From: Drosophila pseudoobscura
Taxonomy: Eukaryota > Arthropoda > Insecta > Diptera > Drosophilidae
Reading direction: 5' to 3'
Assembly: GCF_009870125.1 (NCBI RefSeq)
Contig: NC_046679.1
Span: 6,262,001-6,326,000, forward strand
Length of the DNA: 64,000 nucleotides
Positions 38,595-50,952 of the stretch are shown in pieces; within the stretch, counting starts at the first letter, position 1; the number at the start of each line of letters is the position of its first letter. The notes under the pieces are model-generated. The model made no database searches, was not told the origin of the DNA, and worked only from the letters and a program-made list of their open reading frames with translations. The translations under genes were made by a program, and so were the position numbers.

Positions 38595-39289
38595 TTATTG
38601 CTTTTTCGTGCGCCTCCGCTTGTAGCCCGTCATTTGCTTTAGCAACTGCGAGTTCTCATCATCCAGATCCATATTGGGCTCCCATAGACGCAGTCGTCTG
38701 GGTATGTAAATCAGTCCCAAGAGTGTAATAGCTGGCCAAAAAGAATATCATTAATAAACCTGAACGAAGTTGAATTATATTAATTAATGCATACAATTCA
38801 GTACGCATGGGAAGATCACGTAAAAGTTGAGGGTGCTCGAGCGAAAGTAGAGGGCCTCAGTGGCATAGAAGACCATGGTAAGGGCCAAAGAGCAGCCGCC
38901 CATGCTTACAACACTATTATACAAAAATAGAAAATTATTACTTCCCCCTCCCGCAACTCCACTTGTGATACTTACGGTCTGTAGTGGATGTAGAGGGTGC
39001 AGTGCACTAGTGCGATTGCCTTCAGCAGGCAGTACATGCCAATGATACGGGATATGGTGTAGTCCCCTGGAAATTGAGCCACACAGATCAAACATTGCGA
39101 TGTGATGTGGCGTGTGGAATGTGGCATGTACTCACCCTCGATGAACTGCGTGTCGCTATGATCGCCCAGGAAGCTCCTTCGCTCGATATAACTACGAAAT
39201 GCGGTTCCCAGGTCCATGAACGCCACAAAGGCTATCCATCCTCGGAAGGCATAGAGCAGGCGCTCGCGTGGTCGGCCGGACGACTGCAT
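38595..39289 (-). CDS. CG17270: Erg28-family membrane protein
   Basis: Erg28 proteins are small ER membrane proteins which, in yeast, tether sterol C4-demethylation enzymes. Flies do not make sterols de novo, so the role here is unknown. Exons on the minus strand: 39136-39289, 38976-39066, 38795-38913, 38595-38731, totalling 501 bases (166 residues) with matching phases. Hydrophobic segments fit four membrane spans: GWIAFVAFMDLG, IIGMYCLLKAIALVHC, LALTMVFYATEALYF and FYVIFPCVLNSITLLGLIYI. The family-like RGW start and the basic C-terminus (GYKRRRTKKQ) are present. Start is the first ATG after a likely acceptor at 39300, implying an upstream non-coding exon. The symbol is the D. melanogaster gene I believe corresponds. 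Confidence 0.85.
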
Positions 39290-40721
39290 GGCAGCCCTAA
39301 AAATCATGAATACCCTTTTTAATACAAAACCAAACTGTAATGCTATTGCATTAGCCGGCTTATCTGCCACTAAAAATCACTTGCGGCAAACGGGTCGGCA
39401 CGAGCTACGGAAGTCCTCAACCATCCACCGCATCCGACCAGCAACCGCCCCCAACCCCGCCCACCTAATGGGGCAAGCTCTTGTGGCTGGCAAAATCGAT
39501 ATCACACCCAGCGCGTGGCACGTTTATCATTTATGCAACGGCAAATATTTATACAAAGCGTAATTCCTCGATGCACGCGAGCACGTGGACGCCGAATTCT
39601 GGCCGAAACGGAGGAGGCACCGGTTCCTAGCCCAATCAGGTTATTTATTTTCAATCAACAAAGAGGCCGCCGGCACCGGCAGGGTCTCCCGAGCAACGCA
39701 ACGCGATTACGGCCGTGGGACCGGCATTCATAATTATAGGCCATCAGCCCCGAGAGTTCTTTTGCATTTCTGACCAAGAGTCTATATGGGTTCGCTATCT
39801 GTGCTGTTTATTTCTGTGACTATTTTTGCTTACATTTTGCACGGGTCTCCAAATTACCACACTCGAAACACTGGGCTCCGTCACTCACGACGAATGCGTA
39901 ATACTGAAATACACTAGTCTTTAATTTCTGTTTTGATAAGTCCTATAAATGTTGCCGCATTTGTTCGTTTATTGTTTTCATTCAGACTTTTTCATCCACC
40001 TTTTTCGTCGACCGTCGGCTGCAACGCCTCACCGTCTATTGAAAGTTTTCGTTCTCTCAGCGCAAGAGTCGGAAAGTTCCATTCGTTGCGTTGCACAGTG
40101 GGCAAAATGTATAAATGTATAGGTTTTTTTTTGTTTTTTAATATTTAATACATTTTTTTAAGCATTTTTTTTTTAATTAAAAAAATATATAAATATTTTG
40201 CCACAGAAACCCAAAAAAAAATTTAAGAAAATTGAAGATTAATACATTTTTTGTCGCTTTTAATTGAGGATAAAAAGAGTGGGAAAATTTCATACAAAAA
40301 GCGATTGAAAATCGATCAATAGTATCGATAGCCTAAGGAGTGGTAATCGAATCCAACAAAATAATGTAAAGCTTTTTGTTTTTCAAATTGTACTTTAGTT
40401 GCGCCAGATCGGCCGTTCCGCCCACTGTCCGTTCCGGAAAGCTTCCGCTGCTGTAAACTTTGTATGGCTCTTTTCGTGGTTGATACTTGTCGCACATACA
40501 TTGGCGTTTCTTGTAATACCATCGATAAGTAAATCTTCAACCGATATTCATATCTTACAATGAATCTGAGCTTTTACCAATCGGCGGGCGTTACTTGATG
40601 GGTATATTCAAACACAATTTATTTAGCAAAAGTACAAAAGGTTTTAACAATTTGGAGGGGTGGGTACGTATTGACTGAAGTGATTGTCAAGTTCTATGGC
40701 TCTCTAGGGATAATGACTAGT
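39290..40721. other. Intergenic with DRE-containing promoter-like sequence
   Basis: No supported coding gene. A perfect TATCGATA lies at 40323-40330, with further ATCGAT words near 40315 and 40523, typical of Drosophila housekeeping promoters. A 74-codon minus-strand frame (40316-40540) overlaps these and has no recognisable family. AATAAA on the minus strand at 40618-40623 fits polyadenylation of the MCFD2-like gene. Confidence 0.5.
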
Positions 40722-40915
40722 TTAATCCTTGCCAATGTTACCCTCAGTCTGTCGGTACTCGGCCCAGTCCACAAAGCCATCATTGTCCAGGTCCATGGAC
40801 TTGAGAACATAGTCGATGGTATCCTCCAGGGCCTTGTCCGTGTACACGCTGCCGGTTTTGTGCTCATCGGGAGTCTCGGTTCCCTCCACCGGCGGTTTCT
40901 TGCTACTATCTTCGA
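40722..40915 (-). CDS. CG17271: Alternative last exon of MCFD2-like gene (no poly-Gln)
   Basis: The acceptor is TTGCAG (minus strand, exon begins at 40915) and the exon enters in phase 1. It encodes [14 protein letters not shown], then an EF-hand with loop [12 protein letters not shown], ending NIGKD and TAA (40722-40724). It has the same spacing after EF-hand 1 as the other last exon, but its sequence is quite different. No ATG starts it, so it is easily missed. Confidence 0.8.
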
Positions 40916-41653
40916 CTGCAATGATAGAATGTTATGTTAAACATATGTTAGACTTAAACGTGTTAGGGCAAGCGCTCACCGAAAACCCCTAACAAATGTT
41001 TCTAGATAAGCTACTGGAGGCAAGGGTTTAGATGCGGTGGGTGGGTTTGTGATTTGTATTTGACTTTATTTGCTAGATCTGGTTTTACTTACAAAGAATT
41101 GCATGCGTCTCTATATAATAGGTCTCAAATTCAAAAAAAGAGTTTTCGTTTTAGTTATAGTTTTACTTCGATTTTTTTGCGTGTTTTTCTCTCTTTTTGT
41201 ACAAAACAAACGTTCACACAATCAGTCTGTTTTTTGTTGCTGCTCTCAAGATGCGCTTAAAAATTAGTTCATATCGAAATTAACTAAGATTATGACGAGG
41301 GAAAACAAAATAAAACAAAAGCAGCTAAAATTGCACAAACCACTTTAGAGATTCGTGTGGAAAACTATTCAAAAATAGGGAATTTGTGAAAATTTCTTGG
41401 AAGGATTTAATGAGTTACAATTTGTTCAATGAAGTTTTCCGATTGGAATGGAATGCTTGCAGCATGGTTTAAGTAGAAATTCTTTGAAGAACGATCTCAA
41501 AATTCTGCGCTAAAAACCGTTGACAACGTCGACGTAATTTCATGATGTTTTGGGCGAGAAAACAGGAGTATGTGTTGCACGTCACAGGACTTAAGACGAT
41601 GACATAGTCAAGCTTGATTGGTGTATGGAAACTAGCTATCTACTAATGAACCG

Positions 41654-41702
<49 letters not shown>

Positions 41703-42884
41703 CTGCTGCTGCTGTTTCTCGGAGGCCTTCTGCTGAGCCTTGATGAACTCCGGATAGTCTATGTAACCGTCACGCGATGTATCGTCCATTTGCAGGATGG
41801 GATCAATGAGGGCCACCAGCTCCTCATCGGAGAAGACTTTCTCCTCGACGTGCGGCTTCTCGCCGTTGGGCTGCTCCTTGCTGCCTTGCTCTGGAGTTCA
41901 ATGAGTTGTTATGTCGTATGCAAGATGGATTAGGATGATGTTTGAGCATGACCACAACCAAAAACCAGAACACACCGGAAACAGCCGAATTAAGTTATTT
42001 TTTGTACGTGACGCATATGCAAAAAGAGGTAAAACAAAACACATGAGTCAAACAGAGCAAGAAATACAACCGCAGACGCAATCAAAACACAAAACCAGGA
42101 TCCTCAATCGAAGAAGAAGAATCGTGCGATCTTACCGTGCCAGTGGATCAGGGACTTGATCAGCTCACAGCCATCCAGCTTGTTGTTGTTGTCCGAGTCG
42201 TGCATCTTGAAGTAGTGGAACTGAAGCTCCGCCTCAGACATTTTGCTCGTATCGATGGGAACCTGCATATGCTCCTGGATGTGACTAGAATGTACAGAAT
42301 AAAAGATATGAAAGCCGAGATAAGATAGTCGTGGCCCTAGCCGACTTACGCGCGCTCCTGCTGAATGTTGCCCGTGTTCAACACCTGCTGGGGCTGGCCG
42401 TGATGATGGCCACCCGCCTGCTGCTGGTGATGCACTTGTTGCTGCTGCTGGTGCTGTTGTTGGTGCTGTATGGGCTGCTGCATTTGTGGCTGCTGGTGGA
42501 TGGGTTGTTGCTGCACAGGAACTTGCTGATACTGCACAGGCTGCACGGGCTCGTATTGCTATGGGAAGGGGATGACAGACGGTTAGTGTCCTTGGGCCCC
42601 TGACTTGACTCCTACTCACATACTGCTGCGGCGGCACTCCAGGAGCGCCGTGACCTTGCTGCTGGTACTGCTGCGGCGGCGGCGGCTGGTGATGTTGCGG
42701 CACCTGCTGAGGCACTTGTTGCTACATAGAGTCAGAGAATTGGTCAATTAAATAACTAGCAGCTGCTTGCACAATATCAGCAACTCACATAATGCTGGGG
42801 ATTCACGCCGGGCGCCACACGCTGGGCGCTCGCCAAGCCTAACACGGCCAGCAGCAGGGCTGCTCTGAAATCTGGGAAATGCAT
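40722..42884 (-). CDS. CG17271: MCFD2-like secreted EF-hand protein with two alternative last exons
   Basis: MCFD2 is a soluble EF-hand protein that works with the lectin LMAN1/ERGIC-53 in ER-to-Golgi cargo export. Common exons on the minus strand: 42789-42884, 42620-42721, 42350-42558, 42136-42284. Last exon is either 41643-41890 (267 residues) or 40722-40915 (249 residues); both enter in phase 1. A signal peptide is clear ([14 protein letters not shown]). Next is a Gln/Pro/His-rich stretch to about residue 146, then QEHM and [17 protein letters not shown], the first EF-hand, closely MCFD2-like. The upstream last exon gives a second EF-hand, [15 protein letters not shown], plus poly-Gln. The downstream one gives [14 protein letters not shown]. 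The long Gln-rich insertion is unlike the short vertebrate protein. The symbol is the fly gene I believe corresponds. Confidence 0.9.
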
Positions 42885-44217
42885 CAGGATGGAAGCGCTA
42901 GATTCCAGCAAGGATTGGGATTAGATTCAGTCGGATTCCGTGGTTGCTAATCACCACGTCGCAAAGTCAAAACACACACGTACACAAATCACCGCTTCTT
43001 CACCTTTTACCATTCGCATCGGGCGACAGCTGTTTAACACCTATAGCCATTCACAACGGTGCATATAAAAATAGTTTAATGCAGCTGTAAATTACCTTTT
43101 CCCGATGTTTTATTGTGTTTTTATTATTGTATGTTTTTTTAACATCTGTTCAAATGTCAATCTGCGACTAGAGTTTTTTTAACAAAGTAAAGTAATAAAC
43201 AAAGTAATTACTAGGTGGTCACACTACCAACCTATTTTATCGCACACAAATACCGATATATTGTTTGAAGCAACCCTGTGATTTGATTAAACATCGCCAT
43301 ATCGAATATATCAAATTAAAGATATCAATATATCGGGAAAAATTCAAAAATGTTTTTTCAGTTTGAAGTTAATAGTTTGTTCAGCGACTTTAGAAAGACG
43401 CGTTGTTTTACATTTACAAGCATAAGCCTGCCTTTGTTTGTACAGAAGCTGCAGAGCTGGCTGGAGTGTTAAATATTTGTATTGAATATAAAATAAATAT
43501 TCATTGCAGTATGATTGCATGCAAAGTGTTGCTGGGCTGGCTGGGTCCTAACGAAGACTCTAGGATGTAATCCAGAAAATATATGGTAAGTGGCAACAAA
43601 AACCAGCAACAATGACACAGCATTCCATACACACTTATGTACGTTTCATTCCAACCTTTCATTCGTGACCTTATTTGCTTAAACCTTATTTTACACACAA
43701 TCCAATAAAAAGTATTACTTAAAATTGGCTAGTCATGTAGAATAATTATCCATTAATCGGATAGAACTATGTGTTTAGGGCTAAGGGTCCTAGCTAGCTG
43801 TAAATATTAAACCGAATATCAAAATCTAGGCATATGGTTACCGATCATGGACAGAGAACGATTAACCCATTGTAGACCAGTGGGTATTTAAATACACTCC
43901 ACGAAAATTTGGAATAGTGAAGAATTTTAGCGGAGTTCAGGCGGCAGATGTCGTGAGGGCTTTTGTAAGTAAAGAGAAAGGAATGGATGGATCTATACAA
44001 ACAGTGCTATTTTCCGCGATTTAAGTCAATTTGCTCATCTCTTTAAATATATGGGGGTTAAGTGGGTTAAATTAGTTTTTTTATCAGAACACAACAACCA
44101 AAAATTGCTGTCTGCGTCGATGCACATGCACCAGCAGGCGCCGCCACAGCCAGAGGAGGAACAAAGGAAGGGACAATAATAGGCACAGGCACAACTCTCG
44201 CAGGATCGCCGCGCTGC
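42885..44217. other. Intergenic between MCFD2-like gene and salvador, with promoter motifs
   Basis: A perfect Drosophila motif-1 word TGGTCACACTA lies at 43216-43226, about 330 bases upstream of the MCFD2-like ATG, with ATATCGA-type words on both sides. It is a likely TATA-less promoter for that gene. Nearer sav, leader-like sequence from about 44084 contains a short upstream ORF (44120-44179). No other gene is seen. Confidence 0.5.
44120..44179 (+). other. Upstream ORF in the salvador leader
   Basis: An ATG at 44120 opens 19 codons (MHMHQQAPPQPEEEQRKGQ) and ends at TAA 44177-44179, 38 bases before the sav start codon. It could lower or tune sav translation. Its presence in the mRNA depends on the transcription start, which I cannot fix. 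Confidence 0.4.
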
Positions 44218-44856
44218 ATGAACTATTTAACAATTTTGCTGTGCAATCGAAAACCGACGATGCTCTCGCGCCGGAGCAAGGAGAAATCCCAGGCACACAA
44301 AGAGGGCGTGGTGGGCAAGTATGTGAAGAAGGACACGCCGCCGGTGATACCGGTGATCAATGTGTGGACCAGCGATCAGCGGTCTAAGAAGAAGACGCTC
44401 CAGCGCTGCGCCAGCACCTCGCCCAGCTGTGAGTTTAAGCCGCGCAGCTCCAGCACCAGCCGCAACACGTACTCCTGCAACGATGCGCAGCCGGACTACT
44501 ACCATGCGCGGCGCGCCCAGAGCCAGCTGCCGCTCAATCCGCACACGCACGCCAATCATCCGCCGCTGCCGCCACTCCAGTACCGGGCCAGCAGCAACCA
44601 GCTGCAGCTGAGCCAAGGCAACAGCAGCAACTACGTGAACATCGAGCAGATCGAGCGCATGCGGCGCCAGCAGTCGTCGCCGTTGCTCCAGACCCCGACC
44701 AGCGGCTTCCAGCGCAGCTACTCCACCACCCCGAAGCACTCGCATCCGCACATGGCGGCCGCTAGCTTTGACGCCGATCAGGGCCTTCTGAGTGCCTCCT
44801 ATGCCAACATGTTACAGCTACCGCGCCGTCCCCACTCTCCTGCCCACTACGCCCTC

Positions 44857-44888
<32 letters not shown>

Positions 44889-46130
44889 GTCACAGCTACA
44901 GCTTCATCAGCAACATGCCTCAACGCCTTACGGATCCACGCTTCGATTTGATCCTGCTGCCATGTCCATCAGGGATCGCCAGCCCCGCTATCAACCGACA
45001 AGGTAATCCCTGCCTTGCCCATACGTTATGAAAGTCATTCTTACTTCTGGCTTTTCCTTTCGCACAGATCTCCACTGCAACAGCAGCAGCAGCTCCAGCA
45101 TCAGCAGCTGGCTGCACACTTGGCCGGGAGCTACTCGAGCGACTCGTATCCGATATATGAGAACCCGTACCGCGTATCCTCAATGCGTGTGACCCAGTCG
45201 CAGCGATCGGAGTCCCCCATCTACAGCAACACGACAGCTTCGTCGGCCACCCTGGCGGTGGTGCCACCACATCACCATCTGACCGTGCCCTCGAGCGGTG
45301 GATCGCTAAGTGGCAGTGGTCGCGGCGGCAGCTCTGGCAGCATTCGGGGAGCCTCTACCTCAGTGCAATCTCTGTACGCCCCACCACCCACGCCGCCGGC
45401 AGCTGGTGTGACACCCACTGGGGGTGCTGCGGCGGGAAGTGTAAACGGATCTTTGCAGAAGGTGCCGTCACAGCAGTCGCTGACAGAGCCCGAAGAGCTG
45501 CCCTTGCCGCCTGGCTGGGCCACGCAGTACACGCTGCACGGTCGAAAGTACTACATCGATCACAATGCCCACACAACGCACTGGAATCATCCGCTGGAGC
45601 GCGAGGGTCTGCCCGTGGGTTGGCGTCGCGTGGTGTCCAAGCTGCATGGCACATATTACGAGAACCAGTACACGGGCCAGTGCCAGCGGCAGCATCCCTG
45701 CCTCACATCCTACTACGTATACACCACATCGGCAGAGCCGCCCAAGGCGATCATGCCAGAGGCATCGATGTACGCACCACCTGCCCACACACACAACGCC
45801 CTGGTGCCGGCCAATCCATATCTGCTCGAGGAGATACCCAAGTGGCTGGCCGTCTACTCGGAGGCGGACTCCTCCAAAGACCATCTGCTGCAGTTCAACA
45901 TGTTCAGCCTGCCCGAGCTGGAGGGCTTCGACAGCATGCTGGTGCGCCTCTTCAAGCAAGAGCTGGGCACCATTGTGGGCTACTATGAGCGTTATCGGTG
46001 AGTGGCCCGATTCGACGTCGCCGTCGCTGTTTCTTCACTCCACCATTTTAAAACTCTCTTTCATTTCGTTTTCAGTCGCGCTTTAATACTCGAGAAGAAT
46101 CGACGCGCCGGCCAGAACCAGAGCCAGTAG
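44218..46130 (+). CDS. sav: Salvador, Hippo-pathway scaffold with two WW domains and SARAH domain
   Basis: Salvador binds the kinase Hippo through SARAH domains and helps it activate Warts, restraining tissue growth. Exons: 44218-45002, 45068-45997, 46076-46130, totalling 590 codons (589 residues) with matching phases. The N-terminus ([10 protein letters not shown]..., then MLSRR and GKYVKK) agrees with the fly and vertebrate family. A long Ser/Gln-rich region contains a CAG/CAA tract near 44860. WW1 is about 406-437 ([20 protein letters not shown]) and WW2 about 443-475 (LPVGWRRVV; degenerate second aromatic). The C-terminal SARAH coiled helix is about 527-585 ([20 protein letters not shown]). 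Vertebrate SAV1 begins at the position of Met15 (44260), so that ATG may be a second start. ATTAAA at 46476-46481 is a poly(A) candidate. Confidence 0.97.
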
Positions 46131-49100
46131 TGAGAGTCCCCCCAGCCCAAAGACAACTGACGCAACACACACACACACCGGATACTCGCCACTCCGCTAG
46201 AGACCTAGTTATCCTACACGATCGACCCTATTAACTTATTTAATCCCCCTTTAAAGCGACCTATGAAATCAGTGCCTTCAACAAGACTTTTACGATGTGA
46301 ATCGGTGGAGAGATAAAGAGATCCAGCTCCAGAACCAGATGCAGATTCAGATCCAGAGAACCTCTAGTTTTAACGTAGAAATGTTTTACGTTCGATTATA
46401 CCCATTGTGTACTGTGAATTGAGCTTTGCTTTGCTTTGTACTCGTACTCCGTGTACTGTACTGTATATTGTGCAAATTAAACAATATTTTTGTATGCTCA
46501 AATAACCAGAAGAATGTAATCAGAGCCAGAATGTCGCCAAAGGAATGCCATCAATGGGAGTTTCGGTGAGTATCTGATAACTGAACGAACCTGGGGGAAC
46601 GGACTCGGATCGGATATACCCTTTGTTGTGCCAAGTTTTTGCTTTGGCTTGCAAAACATTCCATTTTCCACATGTGCCCTGCCAAGTTTGCAAAATTTAT
46701 GCATTTAGCACAAAGATTTGTTTTTGTTTTTCTTTGGTTTTTTGTTTTGGCATAAAATCTTTTATAGAAAGTGAATCTTTTTATCAGCAGTGGTCAGGTT
46801 TTTTGTGAATTTTGGAGCATTATCGGCGAGCATCAATCGGGCATCATGCACACGCAATGCATGTTGATTTTATACCACACATTTCCAGGTATTCTTTTTG
46901 CACTTTTCGCTCATCAATGTGCTGTTTGTTGTTTTTATACTACAAATTCCATGGAATTCTCTTCAGCACTAATCGCTTGTGTGTCTCAAGTCGATCATCA
47001 ATGTGCCGCGTCATGTGGCACCGATGGCAGCGGTTGTGGGAATCTTTCGTTTATTTATGCTTTCTTGTTGTTGTTTTAATCAGACTTGATTAGTGAGTGC
47101 CGTAGACCGTTATCAACCAGCAACAGACGCCTATAAACATTTTACTGCTGGTAGTACTGCAGTTTCCGCCAAACATCTCTCTCTCTCTCGCTAGCTGATA
47201 ACAGAGGTTTTTTTTGGGTACCATTTGGTATTTATATCATTATCTTGTAAATCGTATTTTATGGTACACAAAAACATGTGCCTGTTGTTTAGAGATTCCC
47301 TGTTTCCCTTTCCCTTTCCGTACCTTTCTACCAAAAAATGTATGATCTTGTGGCAGCTCCTGAATATTTATAGAAATTTTGAGTACCCTTTCGATTGATG
47401 GAGAGGTTCGTCAAGTGCAAAAAAAAAAAACCCAGAAAACGAGAAACGAGGGCTGGTGTTTTTCGGATACCCTTGCAGATCCATTGTTTTCCTAATTTGG
47501 TCAAAAACCCAAAGATAACTCTGGGAAAATTGGGTTTATAAATAGCATGGGGATGTATGTAAGGGTTATGTGGGTTTATGAACATCAAACAACCATTTAT
47601 AATACCCTGCAAGGGTACCAGCCAAGCGGCTGGTTGTCGCCTCACTGTTCTGGCTGTTTCGCTCTCGCTCCAATTGTTGTTGTTGTTGTTGTGGTTGCTG
47701 TTTGAGGCCTGGGCCTGGGGAGTCAGTCGCGCTGCCGCCGTCAACTGCGCAGCGACTGCATGGGCTCCATTTATACGTATTGGCCTGGCCGGGGACCCGC
47801 TCAGTCGCTTGACAGTCGCACATCGTTCGGTATCGCATCGGTTCGGCGTTCATTCGCATCATCATCATCATCCAGCGCCCAGCCTAATTGTCAGTTAAAC
47901 ACATTGTTTAACTTCTGTTTTAACGTCGGTAAGTGGCAAGTGTCCGGACGCTGATCACTGAGCAAACATATGTCTGTTCTGAGTGGTTCTGGGCGATCAT
48001 TGGGTTGCATTTTTTCGACTCGGATCTCGACCATTTGATTCCCCATAGTCCATATGACATGTGAGAGCGAGCTCCGCTCTGCTTTCCAAGACCAGACGAC
48101 ACCAGTGAAAGTTCTAATCCGGCTGTAAAAGAGACTTATAAACATTCGCTAAACATTCGCGCTTCTCTCCCCCTCATGTGTTGAATTATTTATTACTTAT
48201 GGCTTTTGTTTATTGGTATTTACACAATTGGTCTCTTTGTGGTGGTGGAGTGTGTGGTGTGGAGTGTGGAGTAATCTTCTTATCAGTGTAATAACTCTAG
48301 TGCTGACTTTCTGTGCGAATAGATTACGTTTAAATTCGAGATGTGGCAGCTACAAATCAAAGATCAGCTTCCTGGGAAATGCAATTATAAGTATTTCAAC
48401 AGAATGAGATATTCTCAGGAGCTGTCAAGAATCATAATCATGCGCATAATATGTGTCTAGTCAAGACTCTGCTCTCCCTCTTCTATTCTCACCCGTCTGT
48501 GTCATTGCATTGCTCAAGCCGTGGACTATCTGTATGGGTTTTAGGACTGGCGTAATTTTAGTGGTTGGCAATAATTCGAATAAACCTATTGACACTATCG
48601 CCAACAGCATTCATTGAGATAAGCCCATTCTGAGGCGGCCCGACTTATAAACGCCTTGTCATGGGACGCACTATAAACACCGCACCCCCCACCATATACT
48701 TAGTACTTGGTCTGGACTCATTTGTGTGTATTTATGGCCGTGTATTTCCTCCTCCTCGATCGAGTGCCGTGCAAAAAAAGTTTGCTCTAATTGCCAAGCT
48801 GTAACATTGAAAGCGGGATGGGGCTGGGGGTATGGCAATGTTGAAGGTTGCCCGCCCCGCAAACAGTTTTTATCTCGTATGAAATTGTTAACACGAAAGT
48901 TGTATTAAGAGAGAGACACAAAGAGAGAGACACGCACCGCACCAGAGTATAGAAAGAGATGCAATCGATCAGATAGAAATAGAGAGTTAATTGAAACAAA
49001 ATGTACTACCATTTTATTAAACATCCAATTATTACGATATTTCTCGATCACTGAACTTGTAATCAGCAATAAATCATGGAAATTTGCATTTCAAATTGAA

Positions 49101-49304
49101 TGCAGAACGGTTTCTCACCCTTTGAATGAACGGGTGATTCCCCCCCACTGATTGCAGCAAATTAAATTCAATTCAATTAAATCAATCCATTCCTCCCTTT
49201 AGTGCGTCACCGATGAAAATGCCAACAAGTGTGAGAACTCATTGGAATAATCAGTGGATCTAAGATTTCGAGAGTACTTCAACTTCAGAAGAACCAGAAT
49301 TAGA
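46131..49304. other. Salvador 3' UTR, then intergenic or leader of the cystinosin gene
   Basis: After sav's probable poly(A) site (about 46,500) I see no coding gene. A leader-like stretch ends at AACGTCG|GTAAGT (GT at 47931). An acceptor CCTTTAG at 49201 precedes the cystinosin ATG, so a non-coding first exon near 47,830-47,930 is possible. The rest is ordinary A/T-rich sequence with small repeats. Confidence 0.4.
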
Positions 49305-50952
49305 ATGAATACCTTTTTACTGGCCCTGCTCTTCTGGGCAACAGGTAATTAATTGTAATGGAAACAAGAACTTTAAACAAGAATTCGTGTTCTACCGGCA
49401 GTTGCCCTGGGAAATGGACAAACCAGTCGTGGCCTAACAGTCGACTCCCATGACATCACCGTTCTGTTGAACACCAACGAGAGCTTCATCGTCTTTGCCA
49501 AGTAGGTTTTTATTGAAACTGAATCGTTTCTTATCAAATTTAACTCAAACTCTCCATTCAGGGAAGATCTAACAGAGCCCGTGAGTGTGAGGCTACTAAA
49601 AGAGCATGACGATCATTTGAGCTTGGATCCTGAGTCATTCACATATCCAGCGGGAGCTACGGGCAACCAGACGGTGGTGATAACAGGCCTAAGGGCTGGC
49701 TATGTGGCTGTCACAGCCGTCGACGGTTCCAATGAACTGTAAGTAACTTGCATTCTGTTATATATGTATTAAATATTCTATATTTCTTACCTTCAGCATC
49801 GAAGATGTCTATCTGCGTGTCACTGTGGCCGTGTCGAAGGGCCTCATCTACACCTCGATTGTGTTCGGTTGGGTGTACTTTGTGGCCTGGTCGGTTTCCT
49901 TTTATCCCCAAATTTGGATCAACTTCCGTCGCAAGTCTGTGGAGGGCCTGAACTTTGACTTTGTCATCCTTAACATTGTGGGCTTCACATTGTACAGCAT
50001 GTTCAATTGCGGCCTGTACTTCTTTGACACCATGCAGGACGAATATGAGAGCCGACATCCGCGTGGCCTCAATCCGGTCATGCTGAACGATGTCGTCTTC
50101 TCGCTGCATGCCATGTTTGCCACCATCATAACGATCGTTCAATGCTGCATCTATGAGGTAACAATGCGGTGGAGATCTATAAGTATTCCAATTATTATAA
50201 ATTTCAAAAATTTATAGCGTGCCGGTCAAAGAGTCTCGTGGACAGCCTATTCCTTATTGAGTGTCTTTGGTGTGGTCGTGGTCGTATCGGCCTCTCTGGC
50301 CGCAGCCTCTGTCATCCACTGGCTGGACTTTCTGTACTACTGCAGTTATGTGAAGCTGGCCATTACCATCATTAAATATGTACCGCAGGCTCTGATGAAC
50401 TATCGCAGGAAGAGCACAGCGGGATGGTAAGTGAATGATTTAAAGAGGATTTCCTGGTTCATATTCAATAATGATCGCATCTTGTAGGAGTATTGGAAAT
50501 ATCCTACTGGACTTCACGGGCGGCACGCTGAGTATGCTGCAAATGATTCTGAATGGCTTTAACTACGGTAAGGGTTGCAAATGATGATTATTTTCTCACT
50601 TTAAAGCATTGTATTTCCAGACGATTGGGCCTCCATATTTGGGGATCCTACCAAGTTTGGCCTAGGCCTCTTCTCGGTCCTCTTCGATGTGTTCTTCATG
50701 CTGCAGCACTATGTGTTCTATAGGTAAATGGAGTGGGAGTAATGGTTCACAAAACATACATACATATATTTGTTAATTCTGCGATGTACTATACCCATCC
50801 TAATCGATTGTACACTGATCATTATTGTGCTGTTTGTTCCCTTACTTTACAGGCACTCGAGAGAGTCCTCAAACTCTGACCTCACCACCGTAACAGAAGC
50901 CCCAAATCAAACACCAATCGAGCCTAGACACGAGACTTCCGAGAAATATTAG
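49305..50952 (+). CDS. Ctns: Cystinosin, lysosomal cystine/H+ symporter
   Basis: Cystinosin exports cystine from lysosomes with protons. Exons: 49305-49344, 49402-49501, 49562-49738, 49797-50157, 50218-50426, 50488-50567, 50621-50723, 50853-50952, totalling 390 codons (389 residues) with all phases matching. A signal peptide ([10 protein letters not shown]) is followed by a luminal beta-rich domain with an N-glycosylation-type NQT. Then come seven membrane spans with two PQ-loops: YPQ at about 141-143 ([19 protein letters not shown]) and YVPQ at about 280-283 ([20 protein letters not shown]). The family WSxGN-like block and FNYDDW are present. The C-terminal tail is polar (ends SEKY), and the vertebrate GYDQL lysosomal signal is absent, so sorting may rely on other signals. 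This is the gene known as CG17119 in D. melanogaster. Confidence 0.95.

Noticed and set aside
40316..40540. 74-codon minus-strand frame near the MCFD2-like gene
   Set aside because: It starts at a non-ATG codon or internal Met, matches nothing, and its end overlaps a TATCGATA promoter word; more likely promoter DNA.
44227..44751. Antisense open frame across salvador exon 1
   Set aside because: It is a shadow of GC-rich codons with Arg/Leu/Val-rich translation; the sense frame is clearly sav.
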